DNA of 64,000 bases from an uncultured Actinomyces sp. (GTDB lineage: Bacteria > Actinomycetota > Actinomycetes > Actinomycetales > Actinomycetaceae), in assembly GCA_938040725.1 (NCBI GenBank), contig CALHZX010000090.1, positions 1 to 64,000 of the forward strand. The letters run 5' to 3'. A program made the position numbers and the translations under genes. This document shows, piece by piece, positions 8,282-16,292 of this stretch (position 1 is the stretch's first letter; each line of letters starts with the position of its first letter). The notes under the pieces are model-generated. The model was not told where the DNA came from. It saw nothing but the letters and a program-made list of their open reading frames with translations, and did no database searches.

Positions 8282-9640
8282 TCACTGAATCCGCACGGAC
8301 ACGTCCTGCGTCTGCCCGTCGCGCACGATCGTCATGGAGACGGTGTCGCCGGCCTTGTAGCGACGCACGTAGCCGATGAGCTGCTTGGGGCTGGTCACTT
8401 CCTGGCCTTCGACCTTGACGATGACGTCGCCGGCGCGGATGCCCGCCGCGGAGGCGCCGGAGCCTGCGGACACATCTTGGACCTCGGCGCCCACGTAGGT
8501 GTCGGAGCCGACGGTCGTGGTCGCAGCCTTGACGGTTACGCCGAGCATGCCGTGCGAGGCGGTGCCGGAGGCGATGAGCTGGTCCGCGATGGACACGACC
8601 AGGTCGGAGGGGATCGCGAAGCCCAGGCCGATTGAGCCCGCCTGCCCGTCGGAGGACGAGGAGAGCGACTTGATCGAGGAGTTAATGCCAATAACCGCGC
8701 CGGTCGCGTCGAAGAGCGGGCCACCCGAGTTGCCAGGGTTGATGGAGGCGTCAATCTGGATCGCGTTCGTCACCACGAGCTCCGAGGACGCCTGAGTCGG
8801 GTCCTGCGACGAGGAGTCCTCAGCCATGGAGACCTCGACGGGGCGGTTGAGCGCGGAGACGATGCCGGTCGTCACCGTGTTCGACAGGCCCAGAGGCGCA
8901 CCGATCGCCATGACGGGGGCACCGACCTCGAGGTTCACGGAGGTGGCGAAACGCGCGACGGTGAGGTCCGATGGCGGGTCCTCCAGGCGGATGACGGCCA
9001 GGTCGGTGGTCTTGTCGTGACCGACGATCGATGCGGAGTAGAGGCGCCCGTCCGCGAGGGTCACCTGGATCTGGCCGCCGCCCAGGACGGAGGAGATGAC
9101 GTGGTAGTTCGTGACGATGTCTCCCTGCGCGTCGTAGATGACGCCCGAACCGGTACCACCCGACGACGCGCCCTGGGTCTGGATCGTGACGACGGCGGGC
9201 GATACGGCGGAGGCGACGTCCGTCCAGTCCGTCCCGGAGCTATTGGACGCGGGCACGGCCGCGACCGTTCCCCCGTTGAGGTTCGTGGGCGTGGAGGCGC
9301 GCAGCATCGCCGGGCGCGCATAGAAGACGGCGCCGAGGGTCAGGCCGATCGTCAGGAGCATCGCGCCGAAGAGGGCCACCCAGCCCGGCCCCTTCTTCGT
9401 GATGACGACAGTGGGAGCCACAGCCGTGGGAGCGGGAGCCGCCTCGGGCGAGGCCGGGGCCGCGTATCCGCCGTAGGGTTCGCCCGTGGGGGCGGAGTAT
9501 GCGCCGCCAGCCGCGGGGGCTTCCTGCGCGGCTAAGTCGGGATCCTGAACCGTCGCACGCTGCGGGTAGTTGGGGGCCGAGGCCGTGACGGTATCGCGCG
9601 ACGAATCGGCGTCAGGGGCCGGAATCTGAGACTCGTTCAT
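8282..9640 (-). CDS. HtrA/DegP-like membrane-anchored serine protease with PDZ domain
   Basis: 452 residues. The N-terminal ~80 residues are a cytoplasmic Ala/Pro-rich tail, followed by one membrane helix (about 85-105, WVALFGAMLLTIGLTLGAVF). The trypsin-like domain has His in TNYHVI, Asp in TTDLAVIRL and Ser in NPGNSGGPLFD. A PDZ domain occupies the last ~95 residues (GIRAGDVIVKVEGQEV). This is the usual actinobacterial architecture for an envelope quality-control protease. It stands alone between the menF terminator and menD. Confidence 0.92.
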   Translation of the reverse strand: MNESQIPAPDADSSRDTVTASAPNYPQRATVQDPDLAAQEAPAAGGAYSAPTGEPYGGYAAPASPEAAPAPTAVAPTVVITKKGPGWVALFGAMLLTIGLTLGAVFYARPAMLRASTPTNLNGGTVAAVPASNSSGTDWTDVASAVSPAVVTIQTQGASSGGTGSGVIYDAQGDIVTNYHVISSVLGGGQIQVTLADGRLYSASIVGHDKTTDLAVIRLEDPPSDLTVARFATSVNLEVGAPVMAIGAPLGLSNTVTTGIVSALNRPVEVSMAEDSSSQDPTQASSELVVTNAIQIDASINPGNSGGPLFDATGAVIGINSSIKSLSSSSDGQAGSIGLGFAIPSDLVVSIADQLIASGTASHGMLGVTVKAATTTVGSDTYVGAEVQDVSAGSGASAAGIRAGDVIVKVEGQEVTSPKQLIGYVRRYKAGDTVSMTIVRDGQTQDVSVRIQ

Positions 9641-9766
9641 GCTTTTCCTCTGATGTCAGTTCGTTATCTGTCCACCAGTATGAGTCGCTTCCTCAAAGAG
9701 CCACTGAAAGCGTCCTGCAAGTTTCCTGAAAACCGCTGCTCTCACAGCGAACGCATCCCACGATGT

Positions 9767-11416
9767 TCAGTTGAGGATGTCCCGGATAGCCGCGTACAGG
9801 TGCGCGCCGCGCTCGACGGGCGCGTGAATCAACCGCGGGCCGCTGATGGGTTGGGCGAGCAACGACTCCAGTTCCTGAGGCTCGTCGGCGCGGGCGAAGG
9901 CCAGGTGGTACGCGGCCGCGAGCGCCTCGTAGTCGACCTCCTGGGCGACACCAAACCACCGGTCGTAGGCCTCGGGGGTGGTGGCGCGCCCGTGTTCGAG
10001 GGTGGCGAAGATGCCGCCACCGCGGTCGTCGGCGACGACGATATCCAGGTGAGCGCCCACGCTCGCTGCCAGGGCCAGGGAGGACGCGTCGTGGCAGGCC
10101 GTCAGGTCACCCATGACGGCGGTGACGCGTTCTCCCGCAGGGGCCGTGGCCTCGCCGACGCTCCCGGCGCCCAGGCAGATACCGACGGCGGTCGCGATGG
10201 TGCCGTCGATGCCGGCCTGGCCGCGGTTCGAGTGGATGGCGCGCCCTTCCAACGTGGGGACGGCCAGGTCGAAGGCGCGCACGGGGTTGGAGGCACCGAG
10301 GACGAGAGGGCCGCTCGTAGAGGCGGCGACGGCTCGCGCCAGGTCGAGCGTCGTGCGCCCGGAACCGGCGGCGAGCAGAGAATCGATGCGCTCACCTGCG
10401 GCGCGAGCGGCGTCGCGCACGTGCGATGCCCACTCGGCCTGTGCGGCGCGAATCGGTTCGCGCGCGGGCTCCAGGTCGGCCACCACGACCGAGGCATTGC
10501 CCGAGATGTCGACCCACGGGGCGTGCGGGTCGACGAGGATGACGCGTACGTCGGGGCGCGCGAGGAGGGCGTGGATGGGGCGAGACAGCGTCGGGCGGCC
10601 CGTGACGACGACGGTCTCGGCCTCCCGTCCCAGCGGCGAAGCCACGAGGGACTGCTCGAAGGGGGTGACTCCCCCGCCAGCCCACGCGCCCGAGGCCGGC
10701 TCTGCCAGCAGGGGAAATCCCGAGGCGCGCGACCACTCCAGCGCACGAGGCGAAGCCCCTTCGCCTGCAACGATCAGCCCGGCGGCGGCAGGGCCGACCA
10801 CGTCCTCCCAGCGCGCGCTCACGGGGGACGCAGGAAGCACCCGGGTCGGGCGCGGGACGAAGCAAGCCCCGGCCTCGTCCCCGGAAGCCGCGGGCGTGAG
10901 GGGGTCGCGGAAGGCGACGTTGATCTGGACAGGCCCGGGGGTGCCCGTGGGTGCGCCGCACGCGGCGGCGACGCAGCGCGCCAGGTGTCCGACCAGCGTA
11001 GCCGAGGCCTCCTGGGGTTCCAGGTCCACCTGCGCGCGCACGTGGGTGCCGAAGAGCCGCGACTGGTCGGTCGCCTGGGACGCGCCGACGCCTCGCAGCT
11101 CGCCGGGGCGGTCGGCGCTCACAACCAGGAGCGGCAGGCGCGCGTGGGAGGCCTCGAGGACCGCGGGCGCGAGTTCGGCGACGGCTGTCCCCGAGGTGAC
11201 GACGATGGCGGGCAGGACCCCGGTACGGGCCAAGCCGACGGCCGCAAAACCTGCGCCGCGCTCATCCAGGACGGCGCGTACGTCGCCGCCGAAAAAACCC
11301 GCTTCGAGGGCGTAGGCGAAGGGCGCGGAGCGCGAACCCGGGCAGTACAGGACGTGCGTGACGCCTAGGGCATCCAGGGACGAGAGGATAGCGCTGGCGG
11401 TATCGACGGAGGGCAT
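9767..11416 (-). CDS. menD: SEPHCHC synthase (MenD)
   Basis: 549 residues. A thiamine-diphosphate enzyme that joins isochorismate and 2-oxoglutarate. The N-terminal pyrimidine-binding domain carries YCPGSRSAPFAYAL and the catalytic-type Glu in LDERGAGFAAVGLA. The family block SADRPGELRGVGASQATDQ follows. The pyrophosphate-binding GDLTACHDASSL lies near residue 440. It sits nine bases downstream of menC in an apparent menC-menD operon. A GACGAGGCCGGGGC 14-mer lies inside it. Confidence 0.93.
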   Translation of the reverse strand: MPSVDTASAILSSLDALGVTHVLYCPGSRSAPFAYALEAGFFGGDVRAVLDERGAGFAAVGLARTGVLPAIVVTSGTAVAELAPAVLEASHARLPLLVVSADRPGELRGVGASQATDQSRLFGTHVRAQVDLEPQEASATLVGHLARCVAAACGAPTGTPGPVQINVAFRDPLTPAASGDEAGACFVPRPTRVLPASPVSARWEDVVGPAAAGLIVAGEGASPRALEWSRASGFPLLAEPASGAWAGGGVTPFEQSLVASPLGREAETVVVTGRPTLSRPIHALLARPDVRVILVDPHAPWVDISGNASVVVADLEPAREPIRAAQAEWASHVRDAARAAGERIDSLLAAGSGRTTLDLARAVAASTSGPLVLGASNPVRAFDLAVPTLEGRAIHSNRGQAGIDGTIATAVGICLGAGSVGEATAPAGERVTAVMGDLTACHDASSLALAASVGAHLDIVVADDRGGGIFATLEHGRATTPEAYDRWFGVAQEVDYEALAAAYHLAFARADEPQELESLLAQPISGPRLIHAPVERGAHLYAAIRDILN

Positions 11417-11425
11417 GCGCCCAGC

Positions 11426-12481
11426 CTACCGGGAGCCCACCCTCAGATGCTCAGCCATGCCTTCGAGGCGCATGCCCCAGCGGGTGACGAGATCGCCGTC
11501 GACCGGAGTGCGGTCGATGAGCTCCTGGTCCGGCTCGAGGCGCCCCACAGGAAGGCAGCCACGCTCGGGAATCAGGGGCTGGGTCACGTCGCCCACCAGC
11601 AGCGAGGCGGTGGCCAGCCCGGCGGCCCGGGGCACACCGGGAACGGCGGCAGCCGCGGCGACGCCGACCGACAGGCCGACGGAGGTCTCGAGGGCGGAGG
11701 ACACGACCACACCGAGGCCGCTCTTGCGGGCGACCTTCAGGGCAGCGCGCACGCCTCCGAGGGGCGCAACCTTGATGATGACGACGTCGGCGGCCTCCTT
11801 GCGGGCCACCTCCAGGGGATCCTCGGCGCGGCGGATCGACTCGTCGGCAGCGATCGGCACGTCCACGGATCGGCGTATCTGGGCCAGCTCGTCCACCGTC
11901 AGGCAGGGCTGCTCGACGTACTCGATGGGGACAACGCCGGCGGCCGAGGCCATTGCGGGGATGGCCTCGCGAGCCTGATCGACCTCCCACGCGCCGTTGG
12001 CGTCAAGGCGGATCATCGCCTGCCCGCCCACGGTCTCGCGCAGGGCGTCGGCGACGGCGGCGATACGGGCACAGTCGCGCCCAACGCTGACGCCGGGCTC
12101 GGCGACTTTGATCTTCGCGGTCGCGCACTCGCCCGAGGCTTTCACGCGCTCGTAGGCTTCCTCAGGCGAAATGACGGGGATCGTGACGTTGACGGGCACG
12201 AACTTGCGTCGAGGCACCGGAGGCAAACGGCGAGCGGACTCGAGGGCTGCGGCCAGCCAGCGCGAGGACTCCAAATCGTCGTAGTTCCAGAAGGGCGCAG
12301 CCTCTCCCCAACCGGCATGTCCGTGCAGAAGAAGGCCCTCGCGGCGTGTCACCCCGCGGAAACGCGTCGTCATCGCAACCTTGTACACCAATATGTCATC
12401 GACGCCCTCGAGGGCGTAACGCGCTTGGCGACTCAATGTACGCATCGGAATGCGCATGAGCGTCGGTTGCGGGGCATTCAT
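11426..12481 (-). CDS. menC: o-Succinylbenzoate synthase (MenC)
   Basis: 351 residues; ATG 12481 has AAGGAGG six bases upstream. An enolase-superfamily protein: catalytic lysine region TAKIKV, metal ligands in IRLDANGAWE, IEYVEQP and IAADES, and the second lysine in VVIIKVAPLGG. It dehydrates SHCHC to o-succinylbenzoate. Some other start codons lie shortly downstream in the same frame, but only this one has a strong ribosome binding site. First gene of the leftward menC-menD pair. Confidence 0.92.
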   Translation of the reverse strand: MNAPQPTLMRIPMRTLSRQARYALEGVDDILVYKVAMTTRFRGVTRREGLLLHGHAGWGEAAPFWNYDDLESSRWLAAALESARRLPPVPRRKFVPVNVTIPVISPEEAYERVKASGECATAKIKVAEPGVSVGRDCARIAAVADALRETVGGQAMIRLDANGAWEVDQAREAIPAMASAAGVVPIEYVEQPCLTVDELAQIRRSVDVPIAADESIRRAEDPLEVARKEAADVVIIKVAPLGGVRAALKVARKSGLGVVVSSALETSVGLSVGVAAAAAVPGVPRAAGLATASLLVGDVTQPLIPERGCLPVGRLEPDQELIDRTPVDGDLVTRWGMRLEGMAEHLRVGSR

Positions 12482-12812
12482 GAGGAACCTCCTTACTTAC
12501 CGGTAATATTATCGCGCAACCTTGGCTTCGCAACAACTCGATCACGCTGACACTTGTATGCGCTTATGTAGTAAGCGCCCCAAAGTGACAGACTCCCCAA
12601 CAGAGCAGAACGCCTGGCAAATAAAAGAGTATGTCACGACATACGCATCAGTGACTAGTTATCTCACCATCCGCGAAAACGAGAGCACCCTTTGTCCCGA
12701 TTGGTTAGGTTGCGCACATCCACCGCGTCGGAGAGCCTGACCACCCCTTCAGCAGGGCCCATCGAGCCCCCTCCCGCACGCACGCGCACCGCACCGCCCC
12801 CGCCTCGTCGAT
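12482..12812. other. Divergent intergenic region menC/menB
   Basis: About 330 bases with promoters in both directions. The left half is noticeably richer in A+T than the flanking genes. Apart from the menB -10 box listed separately I find no operator, riboswitch or RNA gene. Confidence 0.4.
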
Positions 12813-12818
12813 TAGAAT
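12813..12818 (+). promoter_or_regulatory. -10 box of menB giving a leaderless transcript
   Basis: TAGAAT ends seven bases before the ATG at 12826, which places the expected transcription start at or next to the A of the start codon. No Shine-Dalgarno is present between them. Confidence 0.55.
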
Positions 12819-12825
12819 CCGAGGC

Positions 12826-13806
12826 ATGAGTGCACTCCCCTTCGTCTCCGACACCTTCGATCCGACGCGTTGGCGCGAGGTCGAGGGTTTCAACTTCGCC
12901 GACATCACCTACCATCGCGGCATCTCGCGCGGCCCCGAGGTGGACGGCCGCCCCGAGGGCGCCGACATGCCGGTCGTGCGCATCGCCTTTGATCGCCCCG
13001 ACATCCGCAACGCCTTCCGCCCTGGCAGCGTCGACGAGCTGTACCGCGCGCTCGATCACGCGCGCCAGACCTCCTCGGTCGCGGCCGTGATTCTGACGGG
13101 CAACGGCCCATCGGCACGCGACAGCGGCTATTCCTTCTGCTCCGGGGGCGACCAGAGGGTCCGAGGCCGGGACGGCTACCGCTACGAGGTCGAGGGAGCG
13201 GACCCCGAGGCGGCCACCGCGCAGCGCCGCGAGCAGATCGACCCCGCGCGCGCCGGACGCCTGCACATCCTCGAGGTTCAGCGCCTCATCCGCACGATGC
13301 CGAAGGTCGTCATCGCGGCCGTCCCCGGCTGGGCCGCCGGCGGTGGGCATTCGCTGAACGTGGTCGCGGACCTGTCGGTCGCCTCCATCGAGCACGCGGC
13401 GTTCATGCAGACGGACGCGAACGTCGGCTCCTTCGACGCGGGCTACGGCTCGGCGCTGCTGGCCCGCCAGGCCGGGGATAAGCGTGCGCGCGAGATCTTC
13501 TTCCTGGCCGAGCGCTACGACGCTCAGACCGCGGAGCGTTGGGGCGTCATCAACCGCGCGGTGCCGCACGCGCAGCTGGAGGAGACCGCGCTGGAGTGGG
13601 CAGCAACCATCGCGACGAAGTCCCCGCAGGCCATCCGCATGCTCAAGTTCGCCTTCAACCTGGCCGACGACGGGCTGGCCGGTCAGCAGGTCTTCGCGGG
13701 CGAGGCCACGCGCATGGCGTACATGACGGCCGAAGCACAGGAGGGGCGCGACGCCTTCCTCGAGCATCGCGCCCCCCGCTGGGAGGACTACCCCTACTAC
13801 TACTGA
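12826..13806 (+). CDS. menB: 1,4-dihydroxy-2-naphthoyl-CoA synthase (MenB)
   Basis: 326 residues, a crotonase-fold enzyme that cyclises o-succinylbenzoyl-CoA. The oxyanion-hole and substrate region reads YSFCSGGDQRVRGRDGY (about residues 103-119). The MenB-specific TDANVGSFDAGYGSAL (about 198-213) carries the catalytic aspartate. The C-terminus GRDAFLEHRAPRW is typical. It is transcribed alone, divergent from menC, and probably leaderless. Confidence 0.94.
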   Translation: MSALPFVSDTFDPTRWREVEGFNFADITYHRGISRGPEVDGRPEGADMPVVRIAFDRPDIRNAFRPGSVDELYRALDHARQTSSVAAVILTGNGPSARDSGYSFCSGGDQRVRGRDGYRYEVEGADPEAATAQRREQIDPARAGRLHILEVQRLIRTMPKVVIAAVPGWAAGGGHSLNVVADLSVASIEHAAFMQTDANVGSFDAGYGSALLARQAGDKRAREIFFLAERYDAQTAERWGVINRAVPHAQLEETALEWAATIATKSPQAIRMLKFAFNLADDGLAGQQVFAGEATRMAYMTAEAQEGRDAFLEHRAPRWEDYPYYY

Positions 13807-13863
13807 GGCGTCGCCCATCGGCAGCTGCTCATTGGGCAGCCTTGCTCGTCGGCAGCCCGATAC

Positions 13864-13896
13864 GGAGCCCCGGGATCTCGCCGATCCTGGGGCTCC
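13864..13896. terminator. Bidirectional hairpin between menB and the alpha-glucosidase gene
   Basis: GGAGCCCCGGGATC (13864-13877) pairs with GATCCTGGGGCTCC (13883-13896), one mismatch, five-base loop. Convergent genes flank it. Confidence 0.7.
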
Positions 13897-13903
13897 GCCC
13901 GTC

Positions 13904-15637
13904 TCACGTGAGGTAGACGCGCGCCTCCCATGGCTCCAGGACTGTCGGTACTCCCCGGTCCTCCTCGGGCAGGTCGCGGTTGGATAGGAGGAGCTCCCCG
14001 CTGACTTCACGCGCCGCCTCGCCGAGGGAGGCGGGCTGGGAGGAGAGGTTGACGAGGACCGTTGCCACGGCCTCGCCGAGGGTGCGGCGATAGGCGAAGA
14101 TCGCGGGCGAGGGGGCACCGATACGCTCGAACGCCCCGGCCGCGATGACGGGGAGCCCGTGTCGGATGTCCGCGAGCGCGCGGTAGTAGGCGTAGATGGA
14201 GGACGGGTCACCGACCTGGGAGGCGGCGTTGATCTCCCGATAGTTGGGGGTGACGCCGATCCACGGGGTGCCCTGCGTGAAACCGGCGTTCTCGCTTGCG
14301 TCCCACTGGACGGGGGTGCGCGCGTTGTCGCGGCCGGTGAAGGCCAGCCCCTTCAGGACGGCCTCGGGGCTCTCCCCCGACTCCACCGCCTCACGGTAGT
14401 AGCGCAGCGCCTCGACATCCCGATAGTCCTCGATGCCACCGAATACGCCGTTGGTCATGCCGAGCTCCTCGCCCTGGTACACGTAGGGCGTGCCGCGCAG
14501 CATGTGCAGGGCGGTAGCCAGGGCGGTGGCCGACTCGTAGCGCCACTCCTCGTCACCGAAGCGGCTGACGGCGCGCGGCTGGTCATGATTATCCAGGTAG
14601 AGGCTGTTCCACCCGACCTCGCCCTGGGCCTCCTGCCAGGCGCTCAAACAGTCGGCGAGCTCGCCGGGCCGCAGCGGGCGCGGATGGAACTTCCCCGCTT
14701 CGAGGCCGAGGTCGACGTGGTCGAACTGGAACACCATGTCGAGCTCGCGCCGCGCCGGGTCCGTGAACAGCAGGACGTTATCGCAGCGCACGCCCGGGCA
14801 CTCGCCGACCGTCATGGTGCCGCTGCGGTCCTCGAAGACCTCGCGCCGCATCTGCGCAAGATATTCGTGCAGGTGGGGACCCTGCGAGAAGTGCGGGAAG
14901 CCCTCGCCCCACGCGCGCCCGGGGTAGACGATCCCGTCGGGCAGGCCCGGGTTCTTCGAGATCAGGTTGATGACGTCCATGCGGAAGCCGTCGACGCCGC
15001 GGTCGAGCCACCAGTTCATCATCTCGTAGACGGCCGCGCGAACCTGCGGGTTGTCCCAGTTCAGGTCGGGTTGCTTCTTGTGGAACAGATGCAGGTAATA
15101 CTGTCCCGTGGCCTCGTCCCACGCCCAGGCCGAGCCGGAGAAGAAGGACCCCCAGTTGTTGGGCTCAGCTCCGGCCTCGCCGCCCACGCACCCGGGGCGA
15201 GGATCGCGCCAGATGTACCAGTCACGCTTCGGGTTATCCCGCGAGGAACGCGACTCGACGAACCACGGGTTCTCGTCGGAGGAGTGGTTGACGACCAGGT
15301 CCATGACGAGGCGCATGCCCCGCTCGTGGACACCCTCCAGCAGGCGGTCGAAGTCCGACAGGGTGCCGAACATCGGGTCGATGTCGTAGTAGTCGGCGAT
15401 GTCGTAGCCGTTGTCGGCCTGCGGGGAGGCGTAGATCGGCGAAAGCCACAGGACGTCCACGCCGAGGGCCTGCAGGTAGTCGAGCTTGGAACGGATCCCC
15501 TCGAGGTCACCGAAGCCGTCGCCGTTGGAATCCTTGAAGGAGCGCGGGTAGATCTGGTAGACGACCGCGCCCTTCCACCACTCGTCGACCCCCAGGCCGT
15601 TGCCGTGGGGGTGTAGCGCATCGTTACAGAAGAACAT
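13904..15637 (-). CDS. GH13 alpha-glucosidase (oligo-1,6-glucosidase type)
   Basis: 577 residues. Catalytic (beta/alpha)8 barrel with VVYQIYPRSF at the start, VMDLVVNHSSDENPWF, nucleophile Asp in GFRMDVINL, acid/base Glu in TVGECPG and the transition-state Asp in YLDNHDQPR. Length and the QPDLNWDNPQVR motif fit cytoplasmic enzymes that hydrolyse isomaltose- or maltose-type oligosaccharides. No signal peptide. The start has no good Shine-Dalgarno, but no better in-frame start exists before the conserved EWWKGAVVYQ. No sugar transporter is adjacent, so the physiological substrate is open. Confidence 0.9.
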   Translation of the reverse strand: MFFCNDALHPHGNGLGVDEWWKGAVVYQIYPRSFKDSNGDGFGDLEGIRSKLDYLQALGVDVLWLSPIYASPQADNGYDIADYYDIDPMFGTLSDFDRLLEGVHERGMRLVMDLVVNHSSDENPWFVESRSSRDNPKRDWYIWRDPRPGCVGGEAGAEPNNWGSFFSGSAWAWDEATGQYYLHLFHKKQPDLNWDNPQVRAAVYEMMNWWLDRGVDGFRMDVINLISKNPGLPDGIVYPGRAWGEGFPHFSQGPHLHEYLAQMRREVFEDRSGTMTVGECPGVRCDNVLLFTDPARRELDMVFQFDHVDLGLEAGKFHPRPLRPGELADCLSAWQEAQGEVGWNSLYLDNHDQPRAVSRFGDEEWRYESATALATALHMLRGTPYVYQGEELGMTNGVFGGIEDYRDVEALRYYREAVESGESPEAVLKGLAFTGRDNARTPVQWDASENAGFTQGTPWIGVTPNYREINAASQVGDPSSIYAYYRALADIRHGLPVIAAGAFERIGAPSPAIFAYRRTLGEAVATVLVNLSSQPASLGEAAREVSGELLLSNRDLPEEDRGVPTVLEPWEARVYLT

Positions 15638-15793
15638 GGAGCACCTGCCATACGTTGAGGTCGGGCACGTCGGCCCGCTGCCATTAGGAGCAGACTACCG
15701 TGTCTGACTTGCCTCGCCCCACCGTATGCCGCGGCGTGGGTCAAAGCCGCCTCCAATCAAAAGCCGTCCAACACGGCCCCTCCAGTGGCATTT

Positions 15794-15872
15794 CCGCGAC
15801 AATACTCGCCCAGCACACCCAAAAACGCCGAATTTGGGGTGTTTTGAGTGCGCTGGGCGAACTTTTTCGCGC
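15794..15872. repeat. Inverted pair of a dispersed ~20-bp intergenic motif
   Basis: Left arm 15794-15814 contains ATACTCGCCCAGC; right arm 15852-15872 is the inverse, GCTGGGCGAACTTTTTCGCG. The centre has a second, shorter inverted repeat, CACACCCAAAA against TTTGGGGTGTTTT. The right arm is identical (as reverse complement) to the copy at 28774-28794, so it belongs to the family clustered between trkH and the nuclease gene. Confidence 0.75.
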
Positions 15873-15886
15873 CTACACGGCGACAT

Positions 15887-16048
15887 TGAAACCAACACCA
15901 CCACCGTTCACCCCCAACAAGGGACCACTGAAACCGCCATCACCTCTGCGCCCAAAAAATGCACCAAAATACCCATTTCCCACCCGCAAAGGCGATAACG
16001 GTTTCAATCCCACACAGACACAAGCAAGCAAAGGCGACGATGGTTTCA
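15887..16048. repeat. Four TGAAACC-containing repeats, two in each orientation
   Basis: TGAAACC at 15887 and 15929 on the plus strand and GGTTTCA at 16000 and 16042. Copies 2, 3 and 4 extend to about 23 bases (TGAAACC..nATCnCCTnTGC). Copy 2 (15928-15951) and copy 3 (15984-16007) form an imperfect inverted repeat around a 32-base A-rich centre. Role unknown. Confidence 0.65.
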
Positions 16049-16224
16049 GGCCACCGGGCCACCTGGCCAACAGGGCCTGGCTGCGGCGCCCGCGGGCGGC
16101 GGCGAAGCCTGGCCAGATAACAAGCCGACGCACCCAGCCATACGTCAGCACACCAGTCCCCACTGGCGTGGAAGGCGCCGGAACACCAGCGGCGCAACAA
16201 ACACCCGCCACGGACATGACAAAG

Positions 16225-16252
16225 TGGGCCGGAACCTCTCGGTTCCGGCCCA
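16225..16252 (-). terminator. Terminator of the L,D-transpeptidase gene
   Basis: Perfect 12-bp stem, TGGGCCGGAACC with GGTTCCGGCCCA, four-base loop; on the minus strand it is followed by CTTTGTC. Confidence 0.8.
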
Positions 16253-16292
16253 CCCTCGATGCTCAGTGGCGATCAGCAGCGCACGGCGCGCG

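Larger units (their letters stand above)
15638..16224. other. Gene-free, repeat-containing intergenic region
   Basis: About 590 bases without a convincing gene; the open frames across it encode low-complexity peptides. It holds two repeat structures listed separately (15794-15872 and 15887-16048). Base composition is uneven, with A-rich patches unlike neighbouring genes. Confidence 0.5.

Noticed and set aside
9653..11368. 571-codon open frame opposite menD
   Set aside because: Arg/Gly/Ala-rich shadow of menD; the MenD reading has clear ThDP motifs.
14159..15616. 485-codon open frame opposite the alpha-glucosidase
   Set aside because: Shadow frame; the minus strand carries all GH13 catalytic motifs.
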